A stretch of 64,000 bases of DNA, taken from Nocardioidaceae bacterium (lineage in GTDB: Bacteria > Actinomycetota > Actinomycetes > Propionibacteriales > Nocardioidaceae). The notes under the pieces were generated by a model. That model ran no database searches, was not told the origin of the DNA, and was given only the letters and a program-made list of their open reading frames with translations. The stretch's first letter is position 1; every line of letters begins with the position of its first letter. The DNA is taken from positions 1 through 64,000 of the forward strand of contig JAGIBL010000010.1 of the NCBI GenBank assembly GCA_017744365.1, given 5' to 3'. Shown piece after piece: positions 49,198 to 57,344 of the stretch. The position numbers and the translations under genes are program-made.

Positions 49198-50334
49198 ATG
49201 CGCCGGCCCGTCCTGCTCGCCCTCGTCCTCACCCTCGGCTCGCTGGTGGTGCTCACCGCACCCGGCTCGGACGCGCGACCCGCGGCGTACCCGCAGCTGC
49301 GGGTGACCGCGCAGGTCCGCGGGCTCACCCAGCCCTGGGACGTCAAGCCGCTGCCCGGCGGGCGGCTGCTGGTCACCGAGCGAGCCACCCGCCGGCTGAT
49401 CCTGTGGCGGGCCGGCGGCAAGCGGGTCGTCCGGTTCCCCTCCGCGAGCGTCTGGTCCTCGGGCGAGACCGGCCTGATGGGGCTCGCCGTCGACCCGGCG
49501 TTCACCAGCAACCGGCGCATCTACACCTGCCAGGGCGGGTTCCGCACCGGCGGCGGCCACGACGTGCGGGTGGTGGCGTGGCGGCTCAACAGCACCTACA
49601 CCGCCGTACGACGGCTGCGCACGCTGGTCGCGGGCATCCCGGCCACCACCGGGCGGCACGGCGGCTGCCGGCTGCTGATCCCGTCGTACGGCGCCCTGCT
49701 GGTCGGCACCGGGGACGCCGCCATCGGCACCAACGCGCAGAGCCTCGGCACCTTGGGCGGCAAGGTGCTCCGGGTCAACCGGTTCACCGGGGCCCCCTGG
49801 CCCGGCAACCCGTTCGTACGATCGGCGAACCCGCGGGCCCGGCTGATCCTCACCTACGGCCACCGCAACGTGCAGGGCCTGGCGCAGCGCGCGGACGGCT
49901 CGCTCTGGTCGGTCGAGCACGGGCCGGACCGCGACGACGAGGTCAACCGGCTCGTGCGCGGCGGCAACTACGGCTGGAACCCGGTCCCCGGCTACAACGA
50001 GTCGGTGCCGATGACCGACCAGTCGCTGCCCGGCACCCAGATCGCCGCGCGCTGGCGCTCCGGATTCCCGACGCTGGCCACCTCGGGGGCGAGCTGGGTC
50101 GGCACCGGCGCGGCCTGGGGCAGCTACCGGGGCATGCTCGCGGTGGCGGCGCTGAAGGCCGGCCGGGTGGTGTTCCTGCGCTTCGACAGCGCCGGGCGGT
50201 TCCTCGGGATGCGGACGCCGCCCGAGCTGACCCGGTACGGGCGGCTGCGCTCGGTGACCCGGCTCGGCAACGGCGACCTGCTGGTCACCACCGCGAACGG
50301 CAGCGGCGACCGGGTGCTGCGGGTGCACCCCTAG
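49198..50334 (+). CDS. PQQ-dependent sugar dehydrogenase (glucose/sorbosone dehydrogenase fold), secreted
   Basis: The protein has 378 residues. A signal peptide (RRPVLLALVLTLGSLVVLTA) leads into a six-bladed beta-propeller: VRGLTQPWDVKPLPGGRLLV, SGETGLMGLAVDPAFTSNRR, LLVGTGDAAIGTN, GGKVLRVNRFTGAPWPGNPF, HRNVQGLAQRADGSLW, EHGPDRDDEVNRLVRGGNYGW and GTGAAWGSYRGMLAVAALK. The conserved GHRNVQG and EHGPDRDDE are the quinoprotein dehydrogenase motifs (His and metal ligands). It would oxidise sugars outside the cell; PQQ synthesis genes are not in the window. Converges with a small membrane gene at 12 bp. Confidence 0.9.
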   Translation: MRRPVLLALVLTLGSLVVLTAPGSDARPAAYPQLRVTAQVRGLTQPWDVKPLPGGRLLVTERATRRLILWRAGGKRVVRFPSASVWSSGETGLMGLAVDPAFTSNRRIYTCQGGFRTGGGHDVRVVAWRLNSTYTAVRRLRTLVAGIPATTGRHGGCRLLIPSYGALLVGTGDAAIGTNAQSLGTLGGKVLRVNRFTGAPWPGNPFVRSANPRARLILTYGHRNVQGLAQRADGSLWSVEHGPDRDDEVNRLVRGGNYGWNPVPGYNESVPMTDQSLPGTQIAARWRSGFPTLATSGASWVGTGAAWGSYRGMLAVAALKAGRVVFLRFDSAGRFLGMRTPPELTRYGRLRSVTRLGNGDLLVTTANGSGDRVLRVHP

Positions 50335-50346
50335 CCGGCGTCGAGC

Positions 50347-50604
50347 TCACCGGTGCGCGAGCACGACGGCCAGCCAGGCCAGCATCGCGAGCGCTCCGAC
50401 GACGAGCACCCGGCTGGGCCGCGAGGCGAACCACCGGCAGCCCAGCACGAGCAGCACCAGCCAGAGGGCGAACAGCGGCAGCGCGCCGGCGGCGCCGTAC
50501 AGGGGCCAGGTCCCGAAGATCAGGAACGCCGTGCACGCGAGCAGCCCGATGCCGAGGAACGACGCCCGGTAGGACCGGATGTCGCGGCCCGGGGGCAGCG
50601 TCAC
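50347..50604 (-). CDS. small membrane protein
   Basis: The protein has 85 residues with three hydrophobic helices (SFLGIGLLACTAFLIFGTW, AAGALPLFALWLVLLVLGCRWF and VLVVGALAMLAWLAVVLA) and a basic N-terminus (TLPPGRDIRSYR). GTG 50604 overlaps the TGA of the 65-residue gene upstream (GTGA), so these two short genes form an operon. No family name is assigned. It is likely an inner-membrane protein of unknown role. Confidence 0.7.
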   Translation of the reverse strand: MTLPPGRDIRSYRASFLGIGLLACTAFLIFGTWPLYGAAGALPLFALWLVLLVLGCRWFASRPSRVLVVGALAMLAWLAVVLAHR

Positions 50605-50798
50605 GCGCCGTCCTGCGGCGGGGCGTCGTCGTTCCAAGCGGGGTCGGTGTCCCACTCCTCGTTGCGCTCGGCGACCTTCTCGAGCGCGTGCTCGGCCTCC
50701 TCGCGGGTGGCGTACGGACCGAGGCGGTCGGCGTTCTTGCACCCCTCGCGGGGCTCGACGGTGTGGTGCTTGAGGCAGAACCAGTACTCCTCGTCCAT
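50601..50798 (-). CDS. conserved small protein (CLKHHTVEP type)
   Basis: The protein has 65 residues starting MDEEYWFCLKHHTVEPREGC. It contains two cysteines in a CxxHH...C pattern (residues 8, 11-12, 20) that looks like a small zinc knuckle, then a SPOR-like helix (LGPYATREEAEHALEKVAER). Similar short proteins occur throughout actinobacteria beside map. The ATG at 50798 is only 23 bases from the map GTG on the other strand, and TAGTTT ends seven bases before it. So it has no leader, and shares a bidirectional promoter with map. Confidence 0.8.
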   Translation of the reverse strand: MDEEYWFCLKHHTVEPREGCKNADRLGPYATREEAEHALEKVAERNEEWDTDPAWNDDAPPQDGA

Positions 50799-50821
50799 AG
50801 GTCGAAAACTACACTTCAGCC
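50799..50821. promoter_or_regulatory. overlapping divergent -10 elements between map and a small conserved gene
   Basis: Plus-strand TACACT (50810-50815) ends six bases before the map GTG at 50822. Minus-strand TAGTTT (reading AAACTA at 50806-50811) ends seven bases before the ATG at 50798. The two hexamers share the bases TA at 50810-50811, so a single symmetric element could drive both leaderless genes. Confidence 0.6.
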
Positions 50822-51670
50822 GTGCCTCCCGTAGCCCCCGGAACGATCTCGCCACGCCGACCCGTTCCGGCCCACATCCCCCGTCCCGAGTACGTCGACA
50901 AGCCGGCGCCCGCGCGGTTCACCGGCAGCGAGGTCAAGGACGCCGAGACCATCGAGCGGATGCGGGTCGCCGGCCGGCTCGCGGCGCAGGCGCTGGCCGA
51001 GGTGGGCAAGCACGTCGAGCCCGGGGTGACCCACGACGAGCTCGACCGCATCGGGCACGAGTTCCTGCTCGACCACGACGCCTACCCCTCGACGCTCGGC
51101 TACCGCGGCTTCCCGAAGTCGCTGTGCACCAGCGCCAACGAGGTGATCTGCCACGGCATCCCGGACAGCCGGGTCGTCGAGGACGGCGACATCGTCAACA
51201 TCGACATCACCGCCTACATCGGCGGCGTGCACGGCGACACCAACGCGACGTTCCTGACCCCGGGCGTCAGCGAGGAGGTGCGCGACCTGGTCGACCGCAC
51301 CCAGGAGGCCCTGCGGCGGGCCATCAACGCGGTGAAGCCGGGCCGGCAGCTCAACGTGATCGGCCGGGTCATCGAGTCCTACGCGCGCCGGTTCGGGTAC
51401 GGCGTGGTCCGCGAGTTCACCGGGCACGGCATCGGGACCGCGTTCCACTCCGGGCTGATCGTGGCGCACTTCGACGACCCGTCGTACGACACCGTGATGG
51501 AACCGGGGATGACGTTCACCATCGAGCCGATGCTCAACCTCGGCACCCACGAGTGGGAGATGTGGGACGACGACTGGACGGTGGTCACCAAGGACCGGCG
51601 TACGTCGGCTCAGTTCGAGCACACGCTGCTGGTGACCGAGACCGGGGCGGAGATCCTGACGCTGCCATGA
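50822..51670 (+). CDS. map: type I methionine aminopeptidase
   Basis: The protein has 282 residues. A proline-rich N-terminal extension ([20 protein letters not shown]) resembles the SH3-binding type (MetAP1c) of actinobacteria. The pita-bread domain follows: His ([13 protein letters not shown]), Asp ligands ([20 protein letters not shown]), [17 protein letters not shown] and [10 protein letters not shown], giving the five metal ligands D, D, H, E, E. It removes the initiator methionine from nascent proteins at the ribosome exit. GTG start, no leader: TACACT is six bases upstream. Its last four bases overlap the PNPOx-like gene (ATGA). Confidence 0.95.
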   Translation: MPPVAPGTISPRRPVPAHIPRPEYVDKPAPARFTGSEVKDAETIERMRVAGRLAAQALAEVGKHVEPGVTHDELDRIGHEFLLDHDAYPSTLGYRGFPKSLCTSANEVICHGIPDSRVVEDGDIVNIDITAYIGGVHGDTNATFLTPGVSEEVRDLVDRTQEALRRAINAVKPGRQLNVIGRVIESYARRFGYGVVREFTGHGIGTAFHSGLIVAHFDDPSYDTVMEPGMTFTIEPMLNLGTHEWEMWDDDWTVVTKDRRTSAQFEHTLLVTETGAEILTLP

Positions 51671-52134
51671 GCGAGCTCGCCGACCTGGCCCGCCGCACCC
51701 TCGCCGCGAACCGGTTCCTGGTGCTCGGCACCGTGGATCCGTCCGGACGGCCGCGCGTCTCGCCGGTCTGGTTCTCGCTCGTCGACCACCGTGACCTCTA
51801 CTGGCTCTCGTCCCCGGAGGCGCACCACTCGCGCAACGTCGAGGAGCGCCCGGAGATCGGCGCGGTGGTCTTCGACGCCTCGGCCGGCCCGGGCACCGGC
51901 AACGCGGTGTACCTCGAGGCGACCGCGCGGCGTGTCCCCGAGGACGAGCTGGCCGCTGCCTGTGAAGCGGCGTTCGCGGGCGTCGAGGAGGCGTTGTCGT
52001 TCACCCCGCAGAGCCTGGCGGCAGAGCCGTTCGTGCTCTACCGAGCCCGGGTCACCGCGGTCGAGGTGCACGTCCGCGGGCGCGATCCCCAGCACGGCAC
52101 CGGCGTCGACCGGCGCGCTGCCGTCAGCCTCTGA
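51667..52134 (+). CDS. pyridoxamine 5'-phosphate oxidase-like FMN/F420-binding protein
   Basis: The protein has 155 residues with the split-barrel FMN fold: [40 protein letters not shown] and [17 protein letters not shown]. The PRVSPVWF motif occurs in PNPOx-like proteins and F420-dependent reductases. Key PNPOx substrate residues (for example the R-x-x-H of genuine PdxH) are not evident, so a flavin or F420-binding reductase is more likely. The ATG overlaps the map TGA (ATGA). Convergent with a TPR-like gene, with a hairpin in between. Confidence 0.85.
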   Translation: MSELADLARRTLAANRFLVLGTVDPSGRPRVSPVWFSLVDHRDLYWLSSPEAHHSRNVEERPEIGAVVFDASAGPGTGNAVYLEATARRVPEDELAAACEAAFAGVEEALSFTPQSLAAEPFVLYRARVTAVEVHVRGRDPQHGTGVDRRAAVSL

Positions 52135-52139
52135 GTCAG

Positions 52140-52163
52140 CGCCGGCGTCAGAGCTTGCCGGCG
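52140..52163. terminator. hairpin between convergent genes
   Basis: Perfect seven-base arms CGCCGGC (52140-52146) and GCCGGCG (52157-52163) with a ten-base loop lie between the two convergent stop codons, extending into the minus-strand gene. It has no U-tract. Confidence 0.4.
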
Positions 52164-52561
52164 AGCCTTTCCACCCGCAGGACCGCCAGCTCGTGCTCGG
52201 GGTCGGCGCTCATCGCCGCGGCCAGGCGCAGGTGCGGCAGCGCCTCGTCGAACCGGGACTGCCGCTCCAGCGCGCGACCGAGCGCGAACCGCACCCAGTC
52301 GTCGCCGGGGTTCTCCTCGACGAGGCTGCGCAGCTCGGCCTCAGCCCTCTGCAGCTGCACCCGGATCAGGTAGGCCCAGGCACGCAGCATCCGCAGCCCG
52401 GTGTTCCCGGGATCCTCGGCCAGCGCGGGCCCCAGGATGCCGAGCGCCTCCTGGGCGGCCCGGCGGCGGAGCAGGTCGTGTGCGACGCGGTACGCCGACG
52501 CCGGGTCGTCCTGACCTGGGAAGACGATGGCCGGGGCCGTCAGCTCGAAGTACTCCTCCAT
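52148..52561 (-). CDS. TPR-like protein
   Basis: The protein has 137 residues and starts MEEYFELTAPAIVFPGQDDP. Residues 30-120 give two to three TPR-like helical pairs (ALGILGPALAEDPGNTGLRM, RAEAELRSLVEENPGDDWVR, GRALERQSRFDEALPHLRLA). Tetratricopeptide repeats mediate protein-protein contacts. The start was placed at the ATG 52561 because the upstream frame is the shadow of the lamin-tail gene. No membrane or signal segment. Downstream and upstream genes are unrelated. Function unknown. Confidence 0.8.
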   Translation of the reverse strand: MEEYFELTAPAIVFPGQDDPASAYRVAHDLLRRRAAQEALGILGPALAEDPGNTGLRMLRAWAYLIRVQLQRAEAELRSLVEENPGDDWVRFALGRALERQSRFDEALPHLRLAAAMSADPEHELAVLRVERLAGKL

Positions 52562-52596
52562 GCCCCGCTCAACAACCCGGGGTGGACCCGGATTCC

Positions 52597-53037
52597 TCAG
52601 CAGCCGGTGGCGGCGCGCACACTCCGCCAGGAGCAGGTGTCGATCTTGGCGCCGGCCCGGCTCTTGAGGATCGCCCGGTCCCCGCTGTTGTTCCAGACGT
52701 ACCAGTCCGAGCGCCAGTACAGGTTCGTCGCGGTGTTCCGGCCGCTGCCGGTGTGCACCGTCACGGTCGCGCCGGCGCGGAGGGTGAAGCGCGGGAACCG
52801 GAACACGTGACCCTCGGGGTCGCGGATCGTCCAGCCGGTGAGCACCTTGGCCCGGCTGCCGAAGTTCTTCACCCGGATCCACTCCGCGTTCAGGCTGGCG
52901 TTGGAGCCGTGGTCGGCGCCCGGGGAGTTCACGTAGACCTTGACGAAGCGGACCACCGGGGCGGCGTGGGCGGGCGCCGGCAGGGCGGTCGCGACCAGGG
53001 CGAGAGCGGCAGCGGCGATGACGGATCGCAGGTTCAT
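52597..53037 (-). CDS. secreted lamin-tail domain (LTD) protein
   Basis: The protein has 146 residues: signal peptide (NLRSVIAAAALALVATALPA) and an LTD immunoglobulin-like fold: VVRFVKVYVNSPGADHGSNA, LNAEWIRVKNFGSRAKVLTG, WTIRDPEGHVFRFPRFTLRA, GATVTVHTG and YWRSDWYVWNNSGDRAILKS. Bacterial LTD domains occur on secreted or cell-wall proteins, often fused to nucleases; here alone. Two C-terminal cysteines (DTCSWRSVRAATGC) may form a disulfide. ATG 53037 was chosen because it starts the signal peptide; an upstream ATG at 53085 adds a basic segment. Confidence 0.88.
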   Translation of the reverse strand: MNLRSVIAAAALALVATALPAPAHAAPVVRFVKVYVNSPGADHGSNASLNAEWIRVKNFGSRAKVLTGWTIRDPEGHVFRFPRFTLRAGATVTVHTGSGRNTATNLYWRSDWYVWNNSGDRAILKSRAGAKIDTCSWRSVRAATGC

Positions 53038-53167
53038 GGGCGCGATGCTGGCAGCGGCGCGCGGGCGCCGTACGACGATTGCCAACGTCTGCCGAAAAGC
53101 TGCTCAGGTCGGCGCCGGAACCGCCGATGGGAGGACAAGGATCGTTCCATCTCTTGCGGGGATCGCC

Positions 53168-53305
53168 ATGAAGAACATCGCGCCCAACGCCCCCGGTCCG
53201 ATGCGCCCGCTGCTGGCGCGGATCGGCCTACTGCTGACGCTCTCGTTCCTCTCCGCCGGCCTGGCCGTCGTCGGCCTGATCGGGCTGGGCTACCACCCGA
53301 TCTAG
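53168..53305 (+). CDS. possible small membrane peptide
   Basis: The reading frame gives 45 residues (MKNIAPNAPGPMRPLLARIG, then LLLTLSFLSAGLAVVGLIGLG) with one hydrophobic helix of about 23 residues. GGGGA lies nine bases before the ATG. Its last 78 bases overlap antisense to the end of the membrane gene 53228-53941, so one of the two frames might be shorter in reality. There is no homologue I recognise. Support is a signal-anchor-like composition and RBS only. Confidence 0.42.
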   Translation: MKNIAPNAPGPMRPLLARIGLLLTLSFLSAGLAVVGLIGLGYHPI

Positions 53306-53941
53306 ACGTCGCCGGTCGAGCCGGAATGACACCAGGCTCGCGATCATCATCGTGACGAAGCAGCCGAGCCAGACCTGGCCCGTCCAGTGCGTCGAGCCCG
53401 CGTCGACGACCAGGGCCGGGATCGCGGTGACCACCACCAGGACCCAGCCCGCGCGGAGCGTCCGCTCGCCCGGTGGGCGGTGGTACGGACCCGCGTCGGC
53501 GGCGGGCGCCAGCACCCAGGCCCGCACCCCGGGAACCCGTCGCGCCCGGGCGGCGTGCCAGTACTCGACCTCCCAGTCGCGGTAGGGCAGCGCGAGCGCA
53601 CGGCCCACGAACCGCCCGACGAGCAGCGGCGCGAACACCCAGCCGAGCAGCAGGCAGAGGAAGAACCAGTGCACCGGCCTGATGTCGAAGTGCCGCAGCC
53701 ACGGCAGCAGCACGAGCCACGGCGCGACCATGATGGCGAAGTGCCGGGCGGTGTCGAGCCGCGACGTCTCCAGCCCGTCGAGGTGCACGACGTCGAGCCA
53801 GCCGATCCCGACCAGGGTCACGATCGCCGCGAGCGCCGCCAGCGCCTGCCGGAGCGCGTAGTCGCGGGGCCGGGGCAGCGCGTCGGTCTGCTCCGGCGTC
53901 AGGAACGGCAGCGACCGCACCGTCGCGACGACCTGGCTCAC
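53228..53941 (-). CDS. hypothetical membrane protein
   Basis: The protein has 237 residues and four to five hydrophobic segments (LAALAAIVTLVGIGWLDVV, FAIMVAPWLVLLPWL, WFFLCLLLGWVFAPLLVG, GWVLVVVTAIPALVVDAG and VWLGCFVTMMIASLVSF). Between them is a hydrophilic region with aromatic residues (YRDWEVEYWHAARARRVPGV). The basic, glutamine-rich C-terminus (RRRLDRVVAQPDQADDGQAG) may be cytoplasmic. No named family. GTG start at 53941 is covered by the hairpin at 53939-53968. The 3' end overlaps a small plus-strand frame. Confidence 0.72.
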   Translation of the reverse strand: MSQVVATVRSLPFLTPEQTDALPRPRDYALRQALAALAAIVTLVGIGWLDVVHLDGLETSRLDTARHFAIMVAPWLVLLPWLRHFDIRPVHWFFLCLLLGWVFAPLLVGRFVGRALALPYRDWEVEYWHAARARRVPGVRAWVLAPAADAGPYHRPPGERTLRAGWVLVVVTAIPALVVDAGSTHWTGQVWLGCFVTMMIASLVSFRLDRRRLDRVVAQPDQADDGQAGGEERERQQ

Positions 53942-53968
53942 CCCGGCAGCGTAGGGCCTGCCGGGGTG
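53939..53968 (-). terminator. 11-bp-arm hairpin between the gene at 54010 and the membrane gene
   Basis: CACCCCGGCAG (53939-53949) and CTGCCGGGGTG (53958-53968) pair perfectly around an eight-base loop. It lies 42-71 bases after the stop of the gene ending at 54010 and includes the GTG start codon of the membrane gene. It could end the first transcript, or hide the second start. Confidence 0.45.
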
Positions 53969-54009
53969 AGCCGAGGGCTGATCAGCGGGGCGAGATCACC
54001 CCGATGAGT

Positions 54010-54315
54010 TCAGCCGGCAGCGGTGACAGCTCCGGAGACCGAGAACGACGCGGACACCGGGCGGGAGACCGTCTTGGGCGTGGTCGCCCGGCGGTAGGCG
54101 GCCTCGGCCGCGGCGATCCGCTTGTCGTAGTCGTACGCCGGGTCCTCGGTCGTCGCGTCAATGGCGGTGAGGAGGCCACCCAGCGCGACCTCGGCGGTCG
54201 GGTCGACGGGCGAGCTCTTCCCCATGTTCCCGAGCTCGATGTCCGTGGCCGACTCGGCGAGGGTGCCGCCCAGGCCGTCACCGACGGACAGGGTCGCGGT
54301 GCCTTCGTAGGCCAC
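54010..54315 (-). CDS. hypothetical protein downstream of rnpB
   Basis: The frame gives 101 residues from GTG 54315, with an acidic, low-arginine composition (TATLSVGDGLGGTLAESATD, IELGNMGKSSPVDPTAEVAL, AIDATTEDPAYDYDKRIAAA), which is unlike the shadow frames. It contains no signal or membrane segment. Extending the frame upstream enters the mature rnpB sequence, so the GTG is the best start, though the RBS is poor. It might be the remaining part of a larger, decayed gene, since the N-terminus begins abruptly. No family recognised. Confidence 0.45.
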   Translation of the reverse strand: MAYEGTATLSVGDGLGGTLAESATDIELGNMGKSSPVDPTAEVALGGLLTAIDATTEDPAYDYDKRIAAAEAAYRRATTPKTVSRPVSASFSVSGAVTAAG

Positions 54316-54372
54316 CTGCTCATCACCCTGGCGCAGAAACGGACATTTCGGCCAGATCTCGGGACATGTGCG

Positions 54373-54750
<378 letters not shown>

Positions 54751-54822
54751 CGCAGCGAGAACGATACTCGTTCGTGACCACGATCGATCCACGGTTGAAA
54801 CACCGGGGAAACGGATCGTGCT

Positions 54823-54828
54823 TACGGT
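54823..54828 (+). promoter_or_regulatory. -10 element for the ATP-grasp operon (leaderless start)
   Basis: TACGGT ends seven bases before the GTG at 54836. A TTGAAA (54795-54800) upstream is too far (22 bases) to be a normal -35. The promoter lies between this operon and rnpB, which is transcribed the other way. Confidence 0.45.
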
Positions 54829-54835
54829 GCGGCTC

Positions 54836-56422
54836 GTGACTCACCATCTCATCGACTCCTACGCCGCCGGCGGTCCGGCGTACGACGAGATGTTCACGGG
54901 CAACGGGCCGCGCGCGTCGTACGAGCGTCTCGCCGCCACCCTGCGCGGCCTCTCCGAGCGCGACCTGGCGGCCCGGGTGGAGGCCCTGGCGTCGAGCTAC
55001 CTCGACCAGGGCGTCACCTTCGACATCGGCGGCGAGGAGCGGGCCTTCCCGATCGACATCGTCCCCCGGGTCATCGAGCAGGAGCAGTGGGCCCGCATCG
55101 ACCGCGGCGTGCAGCAGCGGGTGCGGGCGCTGGAGCTGTTCCTGGCCGACGTGTACGGCGCCGGCGAGGTGTTCCGCGACGGGGTGATCCCCCGGCACGT
55201 GATCACCACCTCCAGCCACTACACCCGGGAGACCTTCGGGATCGAGCCGCCCAACGGCGTCCGGGTGCACGTCTCCGGGATCGACCTGGTCCGGGACGAC
55301 CAGGGCGAGTTCCGGGTGCTGGAGGACAACGTCCGGATCCCGTCGGGGGTCTCCTACGTGATGACCAACCGGCGGGCGATCTCGACCGCGCTGCCGGAGT
55401 CGTTCGCCGAGCACCGGATCCGCCCGGTGGCGGCGTACCCGCAGAAGCTGCTCGCCGCCCTCCGCGCCGCCGCCCCTGCCGGCGTGGACGACCCGACGGT
55501 GGTGGTGCTCACCCCGGGCGCGTTCAACGGCGCCTACTTCGAGCACGCGCTGCTGGCCCGGACGATGGGGGTCGAGCTCGTCGAGGGCCGCGACCTGGAG
55601 TGCAGCCGCGGCCGGGTCCTGATGCGGACCACCAGCGGGCTGCAGCAGGTGCACGTGATCTACCGCCGGGTCGACGACGAGTTCCTCGACCCGGTGCACT
55701 TCCGCGCGGACTCGATGCTCGGCTGCCCGGGCCTGGTCAACGCCGCCCGGGCCGGCAACGTCACCATCGCCAACGCGATCGGCAACGGAGTCGCCGACGA
55801 CAAGCTCGTCTACACCTACCTGCCCGACCTGATCCGCTACTACCTCGCCGAGGAGCCGGTGCTCGCCAACGTCGACACCTGGAGGCTGGGCGACGCCGAG
55901 CACAGGGAACAGGTGCTGGACCGGCTCGGCGAGCTGGTACTCAAGCCGGTCGACGGCAGCGGCGGCAAGGGCATCGTGATCGGCCCGGCGGCGTCCGCGG
56001 CCGAGCTGGACTCGCTCCGTACGGCGGTGCTCGCCGAACCGCGCTCCTGGATCGCGCAGCCCGTCGTCAAGCTCTCCACAGTCCCCACGTACGTCGGCGG
56101 CGCGCTCGCCCCGCGCCACGTCGACCTGCGCCCGTTCGCGGTCAACGACGGCCACCGCGTCTGGGTGCTGCCCGGCGGGCTGACCCGGGTGGCGCTGGCC
56201 GAGGGCGAGCTGATCGTGAACTCCTCGCGCGGCGGCGGCTCCAAGGACACCTGGGTGCTCGCCGGTACGTCGGCCAACGCGGCGCAGCCACCGTCCCGGG
56301 AGCCGGTGGTGGCCGGCCCGCGCGAGGTGGCTCCGCTCGACGGCGGCCCGGTCGGCGACAGCCGCCAGGCCCAGGCCGAGCAGCAGCAGCAAGCACGCGA
56401 CCTCGGGGACGCACCGTGCTGA
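54836..56422 (+). CDS. circularly permuted ATP-grasp type 2 protein
   Basis: The protein has 528 residues. It begins MTHHLIDSYAAGGPAYDEMF and carries the circularly permuted ATP-grasp fold: EERAFPIDIVPRVIEQEQWA, FRVLEDNVRIPSGVSYVMTN, GIVIGPAASAAELDSLRTAV, LRPFAVNDGHRVWVLPGGLT and VNSSRGGGSKDTWVL near the C-terminus, with the phosphate-binding GSGGKG and metal ligands. These enzymes are predicted to ligate amino groups or peptides with ATP. A Gln-rich tail (QAQAEQQQQARD) ends it. It is the first gene of a conserved trio, followed by the alpha-E protein (7-bp overlap) and a transglutaminase. Function of the trio is unproven. Confidence 0.9.
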   Translation: MTHHLIDSYAAGGPAYDEMFTGNGPRASYERLAATLRGLSERDLAARVEALASSYLDQGVTFDIGGEERAFPIDIVPRVIEQEQWARIDRGVQQRVRALELFLADVYGAGEVFRDGVIPRHVITTSSHYTRETFGIEPPNGVRVHVSGIDLVRDDQGEFRVLEDNVRIPSGVSYVMTNRRAISTALPESFAEHRIRPVAAYPQKLLAALRAAAPAGVDDPTVVVLTPGAFNGAYFEHALLARTMGVELVEGRDLECSRGRVLMRTTSGLQQVHVIYRRVDDEFLDPVHFRADSMLGCPGLVNAARAGNVTIANAIGNGVADDKLVYTYLPDLIRYYLAEEPVLANVDTWRLGDAEHREQVLDRLGELVLKPVDGSGGKGIVIGPAASAAELDSLRTAVLAEPRSWIAQPVVKLSTVPTYVGGALAPRHVDLRPFAVNDGHRVWVLPGGLTRVALAEGELIVNSSRGGGSKDTWVLAGTSANAAQPPSREPVVAGPREVAPLDGGPVGDSRQAQAEQQQQARDLGDAPC

Positions 56423-57342
56423 GCCGGATCGCGGAGTCGCTGTTCTGGATCGGCCGCTACGTCGAGCGGGCCGAGGACACCGCCCGCATCCTCGACGTGC
56501 AGACCCAGCTGATGGTCGAGGACCCGACCGTCGACGTCCGGGCGACCTGCGACGGCGTGCTCGCGATCATGGGGGTCCCGGTCGCGGCCGGCGAGATCGT
56601 CGGCCCGCCCGACCTGCTGCGCCGGCTGGCCTACGACCCGACCTCGCCCGCCTCGATCCACGCGACCCTGCGCAACGCCCGCGAGGTCGCCCGGCGCGCC
56701 CGCGAGACGCTCTCCACCTCGATGTGGGAGGCGGTGAACACCACCTGGCGGGCGATCCCGAGCGGCCGGTTCGAGTCGATGCAGCCGCCGGTGGGGCTGG
56801 CCTGGGTCCGGGACCGGGCCGCGCTCATCAACGGCACCGCCGACGCCACCATGCCCCGCGACCAGGGCTGGCAGTTCCTCATGCTCGGACGCTCCATCGA
56901 GCGCGCCGACATGACCGCCCGGCTGGTCGCGGCGGCCTCACTCTCCACCTCCTCGGCGTGGACCACCTCGCTGCGCGCGTGCGGCGGGTACGAGTCGTTC
57001 CTGCGCACCTACCGCGGGCTTGAGACGGACCGCGAGGCGGCCGAGTTCCTGGTGCTGGACCGGCTGTTCCCGCGCTCGGTGGTCTTCGCGCTCAGCAGGG
57101 CCGAGCAGTGCCTGGAGAACCTGGAGAGCGCCGGCCAGCGCGCCGGCTTCCAGAACGAGGCGCAGCGGCTGCTCGGCCGGACCCGGGCCGAGCTGGAGTA
57201 CCGCGCGCTCTCCGACGTGCTCACCGACCTGCCGCACGAGATGGAACGGCTCCAGCGCACCTGCGCGCTGGCCACCGACGCGGTCACCCGGCGCTACTTC
57301 GCGGGCTCGGTGGCGACGGTCTGGAACCAGGGACGAGGGTGA
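56416..57342 (+). CDS. alpha-E domain protein
   Basis: The protein has 308 all-helical residues. The hallmark is RIAESLFWIGRYVERAEDTA at the start, and GWQFLMLGRSIERADMTARL near residue 158, which repeats it, with ESFLRTYRGLETDREAAEFL. Alpha-E proteins occur almost only in operons with circularly permuted ATP-grasp enzymes and transglutaminases and may be the substrate-handling or amidoligase-like partner. GTG 56416 overlaps the ATP-grasp stop by seven bases. It is likely cytoplasmic. Confidence 0.9.
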   Translation: MLSRIAESLFWIGRYVERAEDTARILDVQTQLMVEDPTVDVRATCDGVLAIMGVPVAAGEIVGPPDLLRRLAYDPTSPASIHATLRNAREVARRARETLSTSMWEAVNTTWRAIPSGRFESMQPPVGLAWVRDRAALINGTADATMPRDQGWQFLMLGRSIERADMTARLVAAASLSTSSAWTTSLRACGGYESFLRTYRGLETDREAAEFLVLDRLFPRSVVFALSRAEQCLENLESAGQRAGFQNEAQRLLGRTRAELEYRALSDVLTDLPHEMERLQRTCALATDAVTRRYFAGSVATVWNQGRG

Positions 57343-57344
57343 GC

